From: Aestuariimicrobium sp050157075
Lineage (GTDB): Bacteria > Actinomycetota > Actinomycetes > Propionibacteriales > Propionibacteriaceae
Length of the DNA stretch: 64,000 nt
Assembly: GCA_050157075.1 (NCBI GenBank)
Contig: CP189723.1
Span: 1,240,001-1,304,000 of the forward strand
Reading direction: 5' to 3'
The notes under the pieces were generated by a model. That model made no database searches, was not told where the DNA came from, and saw only the letters and a list, made by a program, of their open reading frames with translations. How positions within the stretch are numbered: position 1 is the first letter of the stretch; each line of letters begins with the position of its first letter. The position numbers were made by a program, and so were the translations under genes. This document shows positions 1 to 8,407 of this stretch, piece by piece.

Positions 1-1
1 A

Positions 2-601
2 CCGTGGACGCCGGAGGCGGGATTCCCCGACACGTTCGGCGTGCTGCGCCTGTGGGTGGACGACACGAAGCTCATCACCAAGGTGCGGCTGAGCCCGTCG
101 TGGCGCGAGAAGCTCGGCAAGCGGCCGCTGACCCACGCCTTTGCACAGGCGTTCTCGTTCATCAACAGCTACGACCCCGACACCTCGGACAGTGGGCTGC
201 TCGACACGGACAAGTCGCGAGAGGCCAAGTACCCGCTCTCGTGGGACCGACTTGACCACCTGACCCGCGAGAGCGCCCGCGTGAGCGATCGGATCGACAC
301 CTTGGGTGACGGTGGCCGGGGGCACTGGGAAGGCAAACCGGCGGTGGGTGAATCGCCCGACCGGCTGGCGGCCATCGAGCTGACACTCGAGGGTGACCTT
401 GCCAGTGTGGTGTTCCACCCCCAGAAGCTGGACGAGGCACGTATTCGCCAGGTGACCGACGCGGTCGTTCGCGCCCACGCCAACGCCCGTGCCAACTTTG
501 TCCCGGGCCGCTACGTGCCTGGGGAACGCGATGAACTGACTGCGCAACTCAATGACATTCGCCAAGAAATGCTGGCCATGATGAGACGAGGATTCCGATG
601 A
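2..601 (+). CDS. Cassette 1 A protein, N-terminus cut off by the window edge; possible YbaB-like tail
   Basis: The reading frame is open from the first bases, so the start lies upstream; 199 codons are visible. The protein is a paralogue of the product at 3210-4025: both carry a GFPD...V-R-WVDD block, then VRLS-W, a helix ending in a FINSY or LINNY motif, and a C-terminal stretch of beta residues followed by A-R-x-x-FVP and a basic MMRRGF or LMRRGF end. The C-terminal half (a strand, then a helix rich in Ala and Arg, then a coiled tail) recalls YbaB/EbfC-like proteins that often sit beside WXG100 genes in actinobacteria; that is inference from pattern, not a search. The stop overlaps the next gene's start as ATGA, so the two are probably translationally coupled. 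Function unknown. Confidence 0.8.
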   Translation, partial: PWTPEAGFPDTFGVLRLWVDDTKLITKVRLSPSWREKLGKRPLTHAFAQAFSFINSYDPDTSDSGLLDTDKSREAKYPLSWDRLDHLTRESARVSDRIDTLGDGGRGHWEGKPAVGESPDRLAAIELTLEGDLASVVFHPQKLDEARIRQVTDAVVRAHANARANFVPGRYVPGERDELTAQLNDIRQEMLAMMRRGFR

Positions 602-1932
602 CGGAGGGTTTCATGAACCACCAGAACGACGAAGGCAAGTTGAAGCGCGCTCAGGAGAGCGGCGTTGAGGGTTATCGCGCCGACTCCGACGACGTGCTGG
701 GTGACCTCGACATCTACGAGGCCATGCTCGACCCGAACGGCGCTGCCGGTGGTAAGGGCAGCGGCGGTCCCGGTGGGTCGCCGATGATGATGCCGCCGAT
801 GGGCATGGGCGGCGGGGCTGGTGGCGCTGCAGGCGCCGGGCGCATGCCCCTGGGTGGCGCCATGGGCGCCGGTGGCGGTGTCGGCGGCCTGGGCACCTCG
901 CCTGCCGGCATGGGTGCCGGCGGTGGGCTTCCCGGCGCCGGTGGCGGCGTCCCGGGTGGCGGTGGCCTGCCCGGTGGGGTTGGTGGCGGCATCGGTGGTG
1001 GTGCGGCCGGCGTTGGTGGCCTTGGCCTGGCCGGCGGCGGCATCGGCGGTGGCACGCTCGCTGCCAGTGGTGGCGGTGCGAGCGGTGGCATCGACACCGA
1101 TGGCGACGGCATCGCTGACACCTTCGCAGGCGGCGGCATCGACACCGATGGCGATGGCGTGCCTGACATCTTCCCCGGTGACCCCGGTTACCCCGGCTCA
1201 GGTGGCGTCCCGGGTGGCGGCGTGCGCCTGCCCGACGGCGGCATCGACACCGATGGTGACGGGGTGGCGAACTACTACCCGCCCGGTGTGACACCGCCCG
1301 GCGGGGGTTCCTACACCGGTGGCGGCATCAACCCTGGCGGCGGTACGAATCCTGGTGGCTACCCCACCGAGACCACCCCCATCACCCCGGGAACCACACC
1401 CGGTGGTGGAAGCCTGCCCGGCTCGGGTGGCACCGGAATCGGAACCACCCCCGGCACGGGCACCATGCCTTCGGGCAGCATCCCGTCCGGTTCGGGAGGC
1501 TTGTCCACGAGCCCGAGCGGTCTGCCTTCGGGCACCGGGTCGGGATCGGGTCTACCGTCCGGTACGGGCACGGGATCGGGGGGCCTGCCCAGTGGGGGCG
1601 GTGCGGGTGCAGGCACCGGGGGCGGCAGTGGCAACATCGCGGCCGACCCCGAGCAGATCGACAAGACCGCAGGCGGGTGGGGCGGAATGTCCCAGGACAT
1701 GAATGACGCAGCTACGTCGATCCAGTCGCTGGCCGCATCCGGCGACGAGTTCGGTTTCGCCCACTCCATCGTCGCCCCCAACTACAACACGCTGCAGTCG
1801 ACGACGAACACGTGGAGCACGAACGGCAGCCAGGCCTTCACCGAGATCTCCGAGAAGCTGACCGCGGACGCTGCGGGCTACCGGGACATCGCCACCGAAC
1901 AGATCGCTGCCGCCGGCACGATTAACGACTGA
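598..1932 (+). CDS. Cassette 1 B protein: glycine-rich, DTDGDG repeats, C-terminal T7SS-target-like helical domain
   Basis: A 444-aa protein in three parts. Residues 1-45 hold a conserved segment with YRADSDD. About 50-345 are very rich in Gly, Pro, Ser and Thr, begin with SPMMMPPM (also in the paralogue at 4130) and include three GIDTDGDG repeats that resemble calcium-binding thrombospondin type-3 loops. The last 95 residues are helical with an EFGF motif, TWSTNGSQAF and a late AGYR, a layout like EspC/DUF2580 type VII secretion targets (inference). No signal peptide is visible. ATG 598 overlaps the upstream stop and gives MTE, matching MTE in the paralogue; ATG 613 has the better ribosome site (GGAGG, 603-607) and is the alternative. 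Probably secreted or surface-associated; role unknown. Confidence 0.75.
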   Translation: MTEGFMNHQNDEGKLKRAQESGVEGYRADSDDVLGDLDIYEAMLDPNGAAGGKGSGGPGGSPMMMPPMGMGGGAGGAAGAGRMPLGGAMGAGGGVGGLGTSPAGMGAGGGLPGAGGGVPGGGGLPGGVGGGIGGGAAGVGGLGLAGGGIGGGTLAASGGGASGGIDTDGDGIADTFAGGGIDTDGDGVPDIFPGDPGYPGSGGVPGGGVRLPDGGIDTDGDGVANYYPPGVTPPGGGSYTGGGINPGGGTNPGGYPTETTPITPGTTPGGGSLPGSGGTGIGTTPGTGTMPSGSIPSGSGGLSTSPSGLPSGTGSGSGLPSGTGTGSGGLPSGGGAGAGTGGGSGNIAADPEQIDKTAGGWGGMSQDMNDAATSIQSLAASGDEFGFAHSIVAPNYNTLQSTTNTWSTNGSQAFTEISEKLTADAAGYRDIATEQIAAAGTIND

Positions 1933-1952
1933 CGACTGGAAGGAAGTACGAG

Positions 1953-2855
1953 ATGCCACAGACAATCACGGTCCACCTCGCTGAGGGCTACGAGTCGCAG
2001 GTCGAGTACAACTCCATCGGCGAGTGCCGGGCCAAACTGCAGCTGATCGGCACCGAGCTGACCAGCTGCAAGACCAACGATGATGCTGAGGCCAAGGCTG
2101 GCGTCGAGATCGCTGCCTGCGAGAACCAGGACGAGCTCTACAGCCAGGCCAACGAGCTCAAGACGGCGGCCGACAACGCGCTCACCGCCATCTGGAACAC
2201 GTTCACGACGCATTTCGAGCCCAAGTCGCAGACGATCCAGAACCTGGTCGACCGTGGCAAGAACTGGAGCAAGGTGGGCCTGCAGCTTGACCAGATCCAG
2301 GGCCACGTGCAGCAGCACCTCATGCTGGACGAGTGGAGCTCCAAGGGTGCCCAGGAGTACAAGAACGCGCTGCCCAAGCAGCAGAATGCCCTGAACGAGC
2401 TCGAGGAGCTGTGCTACCGCCAGCAGCAGGTCTGCTCGTCGGGTGCAGCCATCAATGCGGGCATCTTCGCGGCCACCTACACCTCGTTCGTGCAGGTGTT
2501 GGCGGCCATCAAGAACAAGAACTCGTCGTTCAGTGGTTTCGCGCCGGGGCGCGGCGGTTATTCCGCCACCTATTACACCAGGACCGCGAACGCCAAGGCG
2601 CAGTTGGAATCGCTCAAGACGTGGATCGAAACGATCGTGACCACGCGCGGCGACTGGTCGAATTCGGCCCAGATGGTCGCCGACGACATCCCCACGGTGC
2701 AGTCCTCGGTGGCCAACCTGGAAGCCGGCGGCGTGTGGCCCGACCCCAAGTCTGCGAACGCCGCCGACGCCAACGTCGACGACCAGACCAGCTCGACGGG
2801 CCGCGGCAATGCCTCGTCCGGTACCACGGGTTCGGGGAGCGGCATCAACCTCTGA
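1953..2855 (+). CDS. Cassette 1 C protein: helical, WxxKG motif, WXG/LXG-like
   Basis: A 300-aa, mostly alpha-helical protein with no signal peptide or membrane segment. It aligns with the product at 5071-5979 along its length: DEWSSKGAQEYKNALP matches ETWQSKGADIYKAAQP, then a shared AIF segment, a W..P turn near residue 265 and a GSGINL or GSGVKL end. The WxxKG turn between two long helices recalls WXG100/LXG type VII secretion proteins, but no family is recognised with confidence. The start follows a GGAAGGAAG ribosome site. It lies 20 bp after the B gene and is followed by a strong terminator, so A-B-C reads as one operon. Cysteines (C29, C44 and others) are present here but mostly absent from the second copy. 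Confidence 0.75.
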   Translation: MPQTITVHLAEGYESQVEYNSIGECRAKLQLIGTELTSCKTNDDAEAKAGVEIAACENQDELYSQANELKTAADNALTAIWNTFTTHFEPKSQTIQNLVDRGKNWSKVGLQLDQIQGHVQQHLMLDEWSSKGAQEYKNALPKQQNALNELEELCYRQQQVCSSGAAINAGIFAATYTSFVQVLAAIKNKNSSFSGFAPGRGGYSATYYTRTANAKAQLESLKTWIETIVTTRGDWSNSAQMVADDIPTVQSSVANLEAGGVWPDPKSANAADANVDDQTSSTGRGNASSGTTGSGSGINL

Positions 2856-2877
2856 CACCTGAGCGGCAAACCGGCTG

Positions 2878-2910
2878 CTGCACCCCCGGGCCACAGGTCC
2901 GGGGGTGCAG
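2878..2910 (+). terminator. Intrinsic terminator after cassette 1
   Basis: A perfect 12-bp inverted repeat (CTGCACCCCCGG at 2878-2889 and its complement at 2899-2910) around a 9-base loop, 22 bp after the C gene stop. There is no T-run, which is common for actinobacterial terminators. Confidence 0.8.
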
Positions 2911-2933
2911 TGCTGCACGTCTGCTACGAGGCG

Positions 2934-2939
2934 TAGTAT
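2934..2939 (+). promoter_or_regulatory. -10 element (TAGTAT) for a leaderless gene
   Basis: TAGTAT ends six bases before GTG 2946, the spacing expected when transcription begins at the start codon. No convincing -35 is seen. Confidence 0.45.
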
Positions 2940-2945
2940 TTGAAT

Positions 2946-3146
2946 GTGAGCCGAAAATTCCCCGAGCCCCAGTGCCCCGTTCGTCCCGGCGACCCGTGCA
3001 GCTTGTGCTACCCGGGTGCCACCGGGCCGCAGGACTGCGGACTGGTCTGGCAGGTGCAGCAGGATCCCGACCTGCAGGAACGGCTCGCCGAGTTGCGACG
3101 TGCCCATGCCGAGAAGCGCCGCCGCCAGCGGGCAGCCGCCCTGTGA
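2946..3146 (+). CDS. Small Cys-rich protein, DUF6767-like
   Basis: A 66-aa protein with C-x6-C-x2-C near its start (PVRPGDPCSLCYPGATG) and a following DCGLVW, then a basic helical tail rich in Arg and Ala. I recall a conserved actinobacterial family of this size and pattern (DUF6767), not verified. The cysteines could bind zinc. There is no Shine-Dalgarno, but a TAGTAT element sits where a leaderless transcript would start, so GTG 2946 is chosen over TTG 2940. It lies alone between the two A-B-C cassettes, after the first terminator, and may be unrelated to them. Function unknown. Confidence 0.65.
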   Translation: MSRKFPEPQCPVRPGDPCSLCYPGATGPQDCGLVWQVQQDPDLQERLAELRRAHAEKRRRQRAAAL

Positions 3147-3209
3147 GGTTGCTGAAACCCTCGAGGTGACCCCCGGGCCATCAAGAATGGTGTCAGCAAA
3201 GGAGGGGTC

Positions 3210-4025
3210 ATGGTGACCTGGGCTGACCTTGATGACGCGGGCTCGGATGACGCAGCCGACGACGGCCTCGAGCGGGTGGGCGACCCCAGGGTTGCCGATG
3301 ACAACCCCACCCCCACTGGCCACGACAAGTCGGACGACGAGCTGCCCGTCGATGACTACCCCGACGCTGACCGTGGACCGGGCGAGACAGATTACCCCGA
3401 TGACCTCGACGTGCCCGAGGGCGAGCAGTGGTCGAAAGAGATGGGCTTCCCGGACCAGGACGGCGTGGTGCGCATCTGGGTGGACGATTCGGCGCTGATC
3501 GAACGCGTACGGCTGTCGCTGCACTGGCGCAACCACCTTGGTGACCAACCCCTCGAGCAGTCATTTGCTGTCTGCTTCATGCTGATCAACAACTATCACC
3601 GGGTGGCGCAGCGCAGGACGCTCGACTTCTTCGCCGATGGTCCCGAGGCCGACCAGCCGCTGTCCTGGGACGCCCTGCGCGGCATCCGCGCGCGGCAGCA
3701 AGAGGTCCAGGGACAGCTCGACGCGCTGGGCGAGGGCGGGCAGACCGAACTGCAGGGCGAGCCGACGCTGGGCTCCGGTGCGAAGGGAAGGGTCCGGTTG
3801 GGGCTGAACCTCGTCGGCCAACTGGCCGGGGTCCACTTCGACCGACAGTGGCTCGCCCGGGCGCGGGTCAAAGAGATCGGCGATGCCGTCATCGAGGCCC
3901 ACGCCGATGCCCGCAGCAGGTTTGTGCCGGCGCAGGTCGTCGTGGGCGAGCGTGAGCGCCTGACCAATGAGCTGTCCGACCTGCGCGACCAGACCTTGGC
4001 ATTGATGCGGCGAGGCTTTTTCTGA
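3210..4025 (+). CDS. Cassette 2 A protein, full length
   Basis: A 271-aa paralogue of the truncated product at 2-601. It has an extra acidic, low-complexity N-terminus (about residues 1-75, rich in Asp and Pro), then the conserved block MGFPDQDGVVRIWVDD, VRLSLHW and LINNY, and a C-terminal beta-strand plus helix ending LMRRGFF. The acidic N-terminus may be present in the first copy too, but it lies outside the window. The start follows a clear AAAGGAGGGG ribosome site (3198-3207). The B gene begins 104 bp later, so unlike cassette 1 the two are not overlapping. A YbaB-like fold for the C-terminal half is only a guess. Function unknown. Confidence 0.8.
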   Translation: MVTWADLDDAGSDDAADDGLERVGDPRVADDNPTPTGHDKSDDELPVDDYPDADRGPGETDYPDDLDVPEGEQWSKEMGFPDQDGVVRIWVDDSALIERVRLSLHWRNHLGDQPLEQSFAVCFMLINNYHRVAQRRTLDFFADGPEADQPLSWDALRGIRARQQEVQGQLDALGEGGQTELQGEPTLGSGAKGRVRLGLNLVGQLAGVHFDRQWLARARVKEIGDAVIEAHADARSRFVPAQVVVGERERLTNELSDLRDQTLALMRRGFF

Positions 4026-4129
4026 GACCTGGGCAGGGTTTCGCCATCTCGGTATCAGAACACATACCACCTTGCTCATTCACAGCAATGGGCTGACACC
4101 CACGAGCACCGGTAACACAAGGGGAAGCA

Positions 4130-5068
4130 ATGACAGAGCAGGGACCCGAGGACATGAGGCGGCGCAGCACCCTGGCTGGATTCCAGGGCATCACGGCCGA
4201 CAGCGACGACTGGCTGCATGACATCGAGCATGACGAGCAGCGCATCGACCCAAATCGTGAGGTAGGGCGCACCGGTCAGGGGGGTGGCAGCCCCATGATG
4301 ATGCCCCCGATGGCTGCGGGTGCCGGTGGCGCTGCAGGCGCCGGCGGTGGTGCAGGCCTGGGCGCAGGTGCGGCACTGGGGGGAGCGGGCCTTGGTGCTG
4401 CTGGACTGCGGGGCGGCTTCGTGGGCGGCCCCGGAACAGCGAGCGCCGGCGCGGGTGGCGGCGGCATTGGCGGCATCGGCGGTGGTCCTGGAGGCATCGG
4501 GGCTGGCGGCGGCGCCGGGCTGGGTGGTTCCGGGCTCGGTGGGTCCGGCTTCGGCGGCACCATGGCTGCCAGCAGCGGTGCCGGTGGGGCGGGCATCGAC
4601 ACCGACGGTGACGGCAATCCGGACACCTTCGGCCCCAACCCCGGTGCCCGCGGTGGCTACCCGGGCTCCGGTGGCATCGACACCGACGGCGACGGCATTC
4701 CGGACAGCTTTGGTGGCCCCTACCCCGGGGGGCCGGGAGCGCCCGGCAACCCGGGCGACAGCGGCAACATCAACGCCGACGCCGACGCGATCGAGAACAG
4801 TGCGAAGGAATGGGCGTCCCTGTCGGACCGCATGCAGTCGTTGAATTCCACCATTGCGTCTCGAGCCACCACTGCGTCCGAGTTCGGATTCGTCACCAAT
4901 CCCAACGAGAAGTACAACCAGATGACCTCGGCGATCACCGCGTGGTCGCACAACGGTGCCACCGAATTCTCTGTCTTCCACAACAAGTTGGTCCAGGATG
5001 CCAACGCCTACCGGGCCATCGAGCGGGCCGGTGCCGCGTCCACAAGCCTCATCACGAAGGAGTTGTGA
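4130..5068 (+). CDS. Cassette 2 B protein: glycine-rich, two DTDGDG repeats, T7SS-target-like C-terminus
   Basis: A 312-aa paralogue of 598-1932. Residues 1-45 share TADSDDWLHD-type sequence and a following DPN. A Gly/Ala-rich linker begins with SPMMMPPM and carries two GIDTDGDG repeats (against three in copy 1), likely calcium-binding loops. The C-terminal 95 residues are helical, with SEFGF, AWSHNGATEF and AYRAIE; YxxxE fits the general YxxxD/E secretion signal of mycobacterial type VII substrates (inference). The linker is much shorter than in copy 1, so it evolves by repeat gain and loss. The ribosome site is AAGGGGAAG. A gap of two bases separates it from the C gene. Confidence 0.75.
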   Translation: MTEQGPEDMRRRSTLAGFQGITADSDDWLHDIEHDEQRIDPNREVGRTGQGGGSPMMMPPMAAGAGGAAGAGGGAGLGAGAALGGAGLGAAGLRGGFVGGPGTASAGAGGGGIGGIGGGPGGIGAGGGAGLGGSGLGGSGFGGTMAASSGAGGAGIDTDGDGNPDTFGPNPGARGGYPGSGGIDTDGDGIPDSFGGPYPGGPGAPGNPGDSGNINADADAIENSAKEWASLSDRMQSLNSTIASRATTASEFGFVTNPNEKYNQMTSAITAWSHNGATEFSVFHNKLVQDANAYRAIERAGAASTSLITKEL

Positions 5069-5070
5069 GC

Positions 5071-5979
5071 ATGTACACGCTGCTGCCCGGGGGCACGCTG
5101 CAAGATGTCCGTGACGCCCTTACCGCACTGTTCACCACCCAGTCGAGCGTGTGGTCGTCCGAGCACCAGGTGGCTCGGGATGCGGTCAACAAGCTCGATT
5201 GGCGACACTGCGCGGACAAGAAGCGGTTCTGGCGAGAGGTGGACCGGCTCGAACGCAAGTTGGCCGGTGAGGTGCGCCAGTTGAAGGAGACCTACCGGCT
5301 GCACTTCCAGCCCAAGGACTCAGTGCCTGAGAAGTTGATGGCGAACCACCATGAGCCGTGGGGCCAGATCCTGGCCGAGGCCGCCTCGATCGAACAGGAC
5401 CTGATGCTCTTCACGAGCGCCGAGACGTGGCAGTCCAAGGGCGCCGACATCTACAAGGCCGCCCAGCCGGCCCAGCTCAAGGCACTGCGTGAGCTGCAGG
5501 GGGTCGCGATCGCCAACCAGCAGGCGGTCGAGGACGTGGCGATGTTGAATGCCGCCATCTTCGAGGTCACCCAGCAGACGATCGACCTCGTCGCCCAGGA
5601 CATCCTGGTCGACGCCGGCGAGCAGGCCGGCAAGCAACGCGACACGGACTGGTTCGGGTTCGGCTCGGGCAACGTGAAGGGTTACTACTTCCAGGCCTCG
5701 TGGAACGCTGCCGCGCGGCTGCGCCAGCTCGACGAGTGGATGATCATGATCGCTGATGCGTCCGCGTCGCCGTGGGCGGGCGGGGCGACCGAACTTGGCA
5801 CGGCCATCAAGCAGGTCGAGGATTCGCCGGCCAACCTCGGCCCCGAAGGCTACTGGCCGCCGGCCATCGCCCAGACCACCCCCGACGCCCACACCGGTGC
5901 GCTCGGGCAGGTCGCCGCCGGCCAGGGGCTGACGCATGGCAGCACCCAGCGTGAAGGCTCTGGTGTCAAGCTGCGCTGA
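5071..5979 (+). CDS. Cassette 2 C protein: helical, WxxKG motif
   Basis: A 302-aa, helical paralogue of 1953-2855, with TWQSKGADIYKAAQPAQ at the central turn, a DWFGFGSGNVKGYYFQ stretch matching a similar Gly/Tyr segment in copy 1, a late YWPP and a GSGVKLR end. No signal peptide. ATG 5071 follows AAGGAG (5057-5062) at eight bases; GTG 5065, which overlaps the B stop, is a possible alternative two codons earlier. The tight spacing and shared order argue that the B and C products work together. A strong terminator follows, so cassette 2 ends here and mtrA has its own transcript. Confidence 0.75.
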   Translation: MYTLLPGGTLQDVRDALTALFTTQSSVWSSEHQVARDAVNKLDWRHCADKKRFWREVDRLERKLAGEVRQLKETYRLHFQPKDSVPEKLMANHHEPWGQILAEAASIEQDLMLFTSAETWQSKGADIYKAAQPAQLKALRELQGVAIANQQAVEDVAMLNAAIFEVTQQTIDLVAQDILVDAGEQAGKQRDTDWFGFGSGNVKGYYFQASWNAAARLRQLDEWMIMIADASASPWAGGATELGTAIKQVEDSPANLGPEGYWPPAIAQTTPDAHTGALGQVAAGQGLTHGSTQREGSGVKLR

Positions 5980-6008
5980 CCCCCACCGACGTCCCCTCAT
6001 TCCTGGTG

Positions 6009-6037
6009 CCGGTCGCCGCGCGTGTCGCGGCGACCGG
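6009..6037 (+). terminator. Intrinsic terminator after cassette 2
   Basis: Perfect 12-bp stem (CCGGTCGCCGCG, 6009-6020, and its complement, 6026-6037), five-base loop, then CCCTTTG. It separates cassette 2 from mtrA. Confidence 0.85.
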
Positions 6038-6105
6038 CCCTTTGCACTGTGATGGCTACGATGGACAGGTCCCGCAGCAGTGACGCACGTGAAGGAGGTT
6101 GACAC

Positions 6106-6822
6106 ATGCCGGAGTCAGGACGCGGACAGCGGCACCACGTGCTTGTGGTCGATGATGACGCCGCGCTCGCCGAGATGCTGCAGATCGTGCTCGAACAGGA
6201 GGGTTTCGCCGCATCATGGTGCAACACCGGGCTGCGGGCTGTGCAGGTGTTCCGCGAGGTGCGCCCCGACCTGGTGCTGCTCGACCTGATGCTTCCGGGG
6301 CGCGACGGCGTACAGATCTGCCGCGAGATCCGTGCCGAGTCGGGCGTGCCGATCATCATGCTCACGGCCCGCACCGACACCCGGGACGTCGTGACGGGGC
6401 TCGAGGCCGGGGCCGATGACTACGTCTCGAAGCCCTTCAAGCCCAAGGAACTGCTCGCCCGGATTCGTACCCGCCTGCGTCGCTTCGAGCCGGACACGGC
6501 CATCGCGGACACCTACACCATCGGCGACCTGGTGATCAGCACACGGGGACACAGCGTCAAGCGCGGCGGGCAGTCCATCAGCCTCACCCCGCTCGAGTTC
6601 GACCTTCTCCTGGCGCTGGCGCGTCGTCCGAACGAGGTGTTCAGCCGTGACGAGCTGCTCGAAAGGGTCTGGGGCTACCGGCATTCAGCCGACACCCGGC
6701 TGGTCAACGTGCACGTGCAGCGCCTGCGATCCAAGATCGAGAAAGACCCGGAGCGGCCCGAGATCGTGGTGACCGTGCGCGGGGTCGGGTACAAGGCGGG
6801 CGAGCCGTCCCGCGAGCGCTGA
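6106..6822 (+). CDS. mtrA: Two-component response regulator MtrA
   Basis: A 238-aa OmpR/PhoB-type regulator, the usual length. The receiver domain (about 11-125) has the acidic pocket D16-D17-D18, phospho-acceptor D60 in LLDLMLPG, T87 and K109 (SKPF). The winged-helix domain (about 135-230) ends with the typical VRGVGYK. With MtrB it controls cell-wall and division genes in actinobacteria. Gene order mtrA-mtrB-lpqB is the conserved actinobacterial arrangement, which fixes the identity. AAGGAGG lies nine bases before ATG. A TACGAT -10-like element sits at 6057-6062, with no convincing -35. Confidence 0.95.
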   Translation: MPESGRGQRHHVLVVDDDAALAEMLQIVLEQEGFAASWCNTGLRAVQVFREVRPDLVLLDLMLPGRDGVQICREIRAESGVPIIMLTARTDTRDVVTGLEAGADDYVSKPFKPKELLARIRTRLRRFEPDTAIADTYTIGDLVISTRGHSVKRGGQSISLTPLEFDLLLALARRPNEVFSRDELLERVWGYRHSADTRLVNVHVQRLRSKIEKDPERPEIVVTVRGVGYKAGEPSRER

Positions 6823-6829
6823 GCGTGCC

Positions 6830-8407
6830 ATGAGGCTGTGGTCGGTGCCGGGGCGGTTGTGGCGCTCGTCGCTGCCGCTGCGCATCATCAGCTCGACACT
6901 GCTCGGCTCCGTGGTGGTGCTGCTGCTCGGCGGCGCCCTGCTGATGCGGGTGGTCAGTGATGGTGTGCAGCAGGGCAAGCGTGAGTCAGCAGTGACCGAA
7001 GCCAGCGTCGCGCTGGAACGACTGCAGCAACAGCTCAGCGACACCGACCTGCAGACCGCGTCGATCTATGACAGGTTGGGCCAGTTGGCCGACGAGGTGG
7101 GCGCACGGCCGAACCAGTACTACCTGCTGATCCAGGGCCCGGTCTCGGGGTTCGTGGCGCCCGGTATCCGCGCCGAGAGCATTCCCAACAACCTGGTCGG
7201 CACGCTGACACGCGAGCAGCGAGGCATGTGGGTGACCAACACCCTGGTGCAGTTCACCGATGACCGCCAGCCGGTGCCGGGACTTGTGGTGGGGGGTCTG
7301 CTGTTCAACCCGAATGGGGCCGATTCCTATCCGGTCTACTTCGTCTTCCCGATGGAACGCGAGCAGGCGACGATCGACCTCGTGGAGCGGGCGGTGCTGG
7401 CGGCCGGGGGACTGCTGCTGGGACTCTTGACTCTGATCGCCGTGCTGGTGTCGCGCCAGGTGGTGCGACCGATCCGGCAGGCGAGCGTGACCGCCAGTGC
7501 CCTGGCCGACGGGCACCTCGACGAACGCATGGCCGTCCGTGGTACTGACGACCTGGCCAGTCTGGCGAAGTCGTTGAACCACATGGCCAGCGAGTTGCAG
7601 TCGCAGATCGTGCAGCTCGAGGGGCTGTCGCGGGTGCAGCAGCGCTTCGTCGCCGATGTCAGCCATGAGCTGCGCACACCACTGACGACCGTCCGCATGG
7701 CCGCCGAGCTGATCCACGAGGCACGCTGGGAACTCACCCCCTCGCTGCGTCGCTCGGCCGAGCTGCTGCATGCCGAACTTGACCGGTTCGAAGACCTGCT
7801 GGCCGACCTGCTCGAGATCAGTCGCTTCGACGCGGGTGCCGCGGTGCTGACCCTTGACGAGACCGACGTGGTCGGCCTGGTGCGTGACGAGGTGGCGGCG
7901 CAACAGCCGTTCGCGCGCAGTGCGGGGTCGGACATCGTGCTGCGTGCGCCCGAGGGCGCCACCGCGGTCGTCGACGGGCGTCGCATCCGCAGGGTGCTGC
8001 GCAACCTGGTCACCAATGCCATCGAGCACGGTGAGGGCCGGCCCATCGAGATCACCGTGGCGGCCGACGACCACGCCGTCGCGGTCACCGTGCGTGACCA
8101 CGGGGTGGGCTTCGAGGCCAGCCAGGCACGCGAGGTCTTCCACCGGTTCTGGCGGGCCGACCCGAGCCGCGCACGGCGGGTCGGGGGCACGGGGCTCGGG
8201 CTGGCCATTGCCATGGAGGATGCCCACCTGCACGGCGGCTGGCTGGCCGCCTGGGGGCGTCCCGGGCAGGGCGCACAGTTCAGGCTCACGGTGCCGCGTA
8301 CCGCGGGCGGGGTGCTTCATTCCTCGCCGCTCGCCTTGATGCCGTCCGACTACGGCGTGCCACGCGCAGCGCTGATGCCCGGCCCGACCCGGGAGGCGAC
8401 GACATGA
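6830..8407 (+). CDS. mtrB: Sensor histidine kinase MtrB
   Basis: A 525-aa membrane kinase. Transmembrane segments lie at about 18-40 and 186-208, with an extracytoplasmic sensor domain between them. A HAMP linker follows, then the dimerisation domain with phospho-accepting H279 in VSHELRTPLTT, and the ATPase domain with N-box NLVTNAIEHG and G-box GGTGLGLAI. It should phosphorylate MtrA. It starts seven bases after mtrA and overlaps lpqB by ATGA, so the three genes form one operon. LpqB-type lipoproteins are known to modulate this kinase. Confidence 0.95.
   Translation: MRLWSVPGRLWRSSLPLRIISSTLLGSVVVLLLGGALLMRVVSDGVQQGKRESAVTEASVALERLQQQLSDTDLQTASIYDRLGQLADEVGARPNQYYLLIQGPVSGFVAPGIRAESIPNNLVGTLTREQRGMWVTNTLVQFTDDRQPVPGLVVGGLLFNPNGADSYPVYFVFPMEREQATIDLVERAVLAAGGLLLGLLTLIAVLVSRQVVRPIRQASVTASALADGHLDERMAVRGTDDLASLAKSLNHMASELQSQIVQLEGLSRVQQRFVADVSHELRTPLTTVRMAAELIHEARWELTPSLRRSAELLHAELDRFEDLLADLLEISRFDAGAAVLTLDETDVVGLVRDEVAAQQPFARSAGSDIVLRAPEGATAVVDGRRIRRVLRNLVTNAIEHGEGRPIEITVAADDHAVAVTVRDHGVGFEASQAREVFHRFWRADPSRARRVGGTGLGLAIAMEDAHLHGGWLAAWGRPGQGAQFRLTVPRTAGGVLHSSPLALMPSDYGVPRAALMPGPTREATT

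Noticed and set aside
1090..1285. Dockerin domain in B1
   Set aside because: The DTDGDG loops lack the paired helices of dockerins and lie in a glycine-rich linker; thrombospondin type-3-like loops fit better.
1878..3548. Long minus-strand frame of 556 codons across cassette 1
   Set aside because: It runs antisense through three genes that have paralogues; long antisense frames are common at this GC content and no domain is visible.
4026..4129. Promoter with the inverted repeat GGTAT/ATACC between A2 and B2
   Set aside because: The repeat is only five bases and no convincing -10/-35 pair could be placed.
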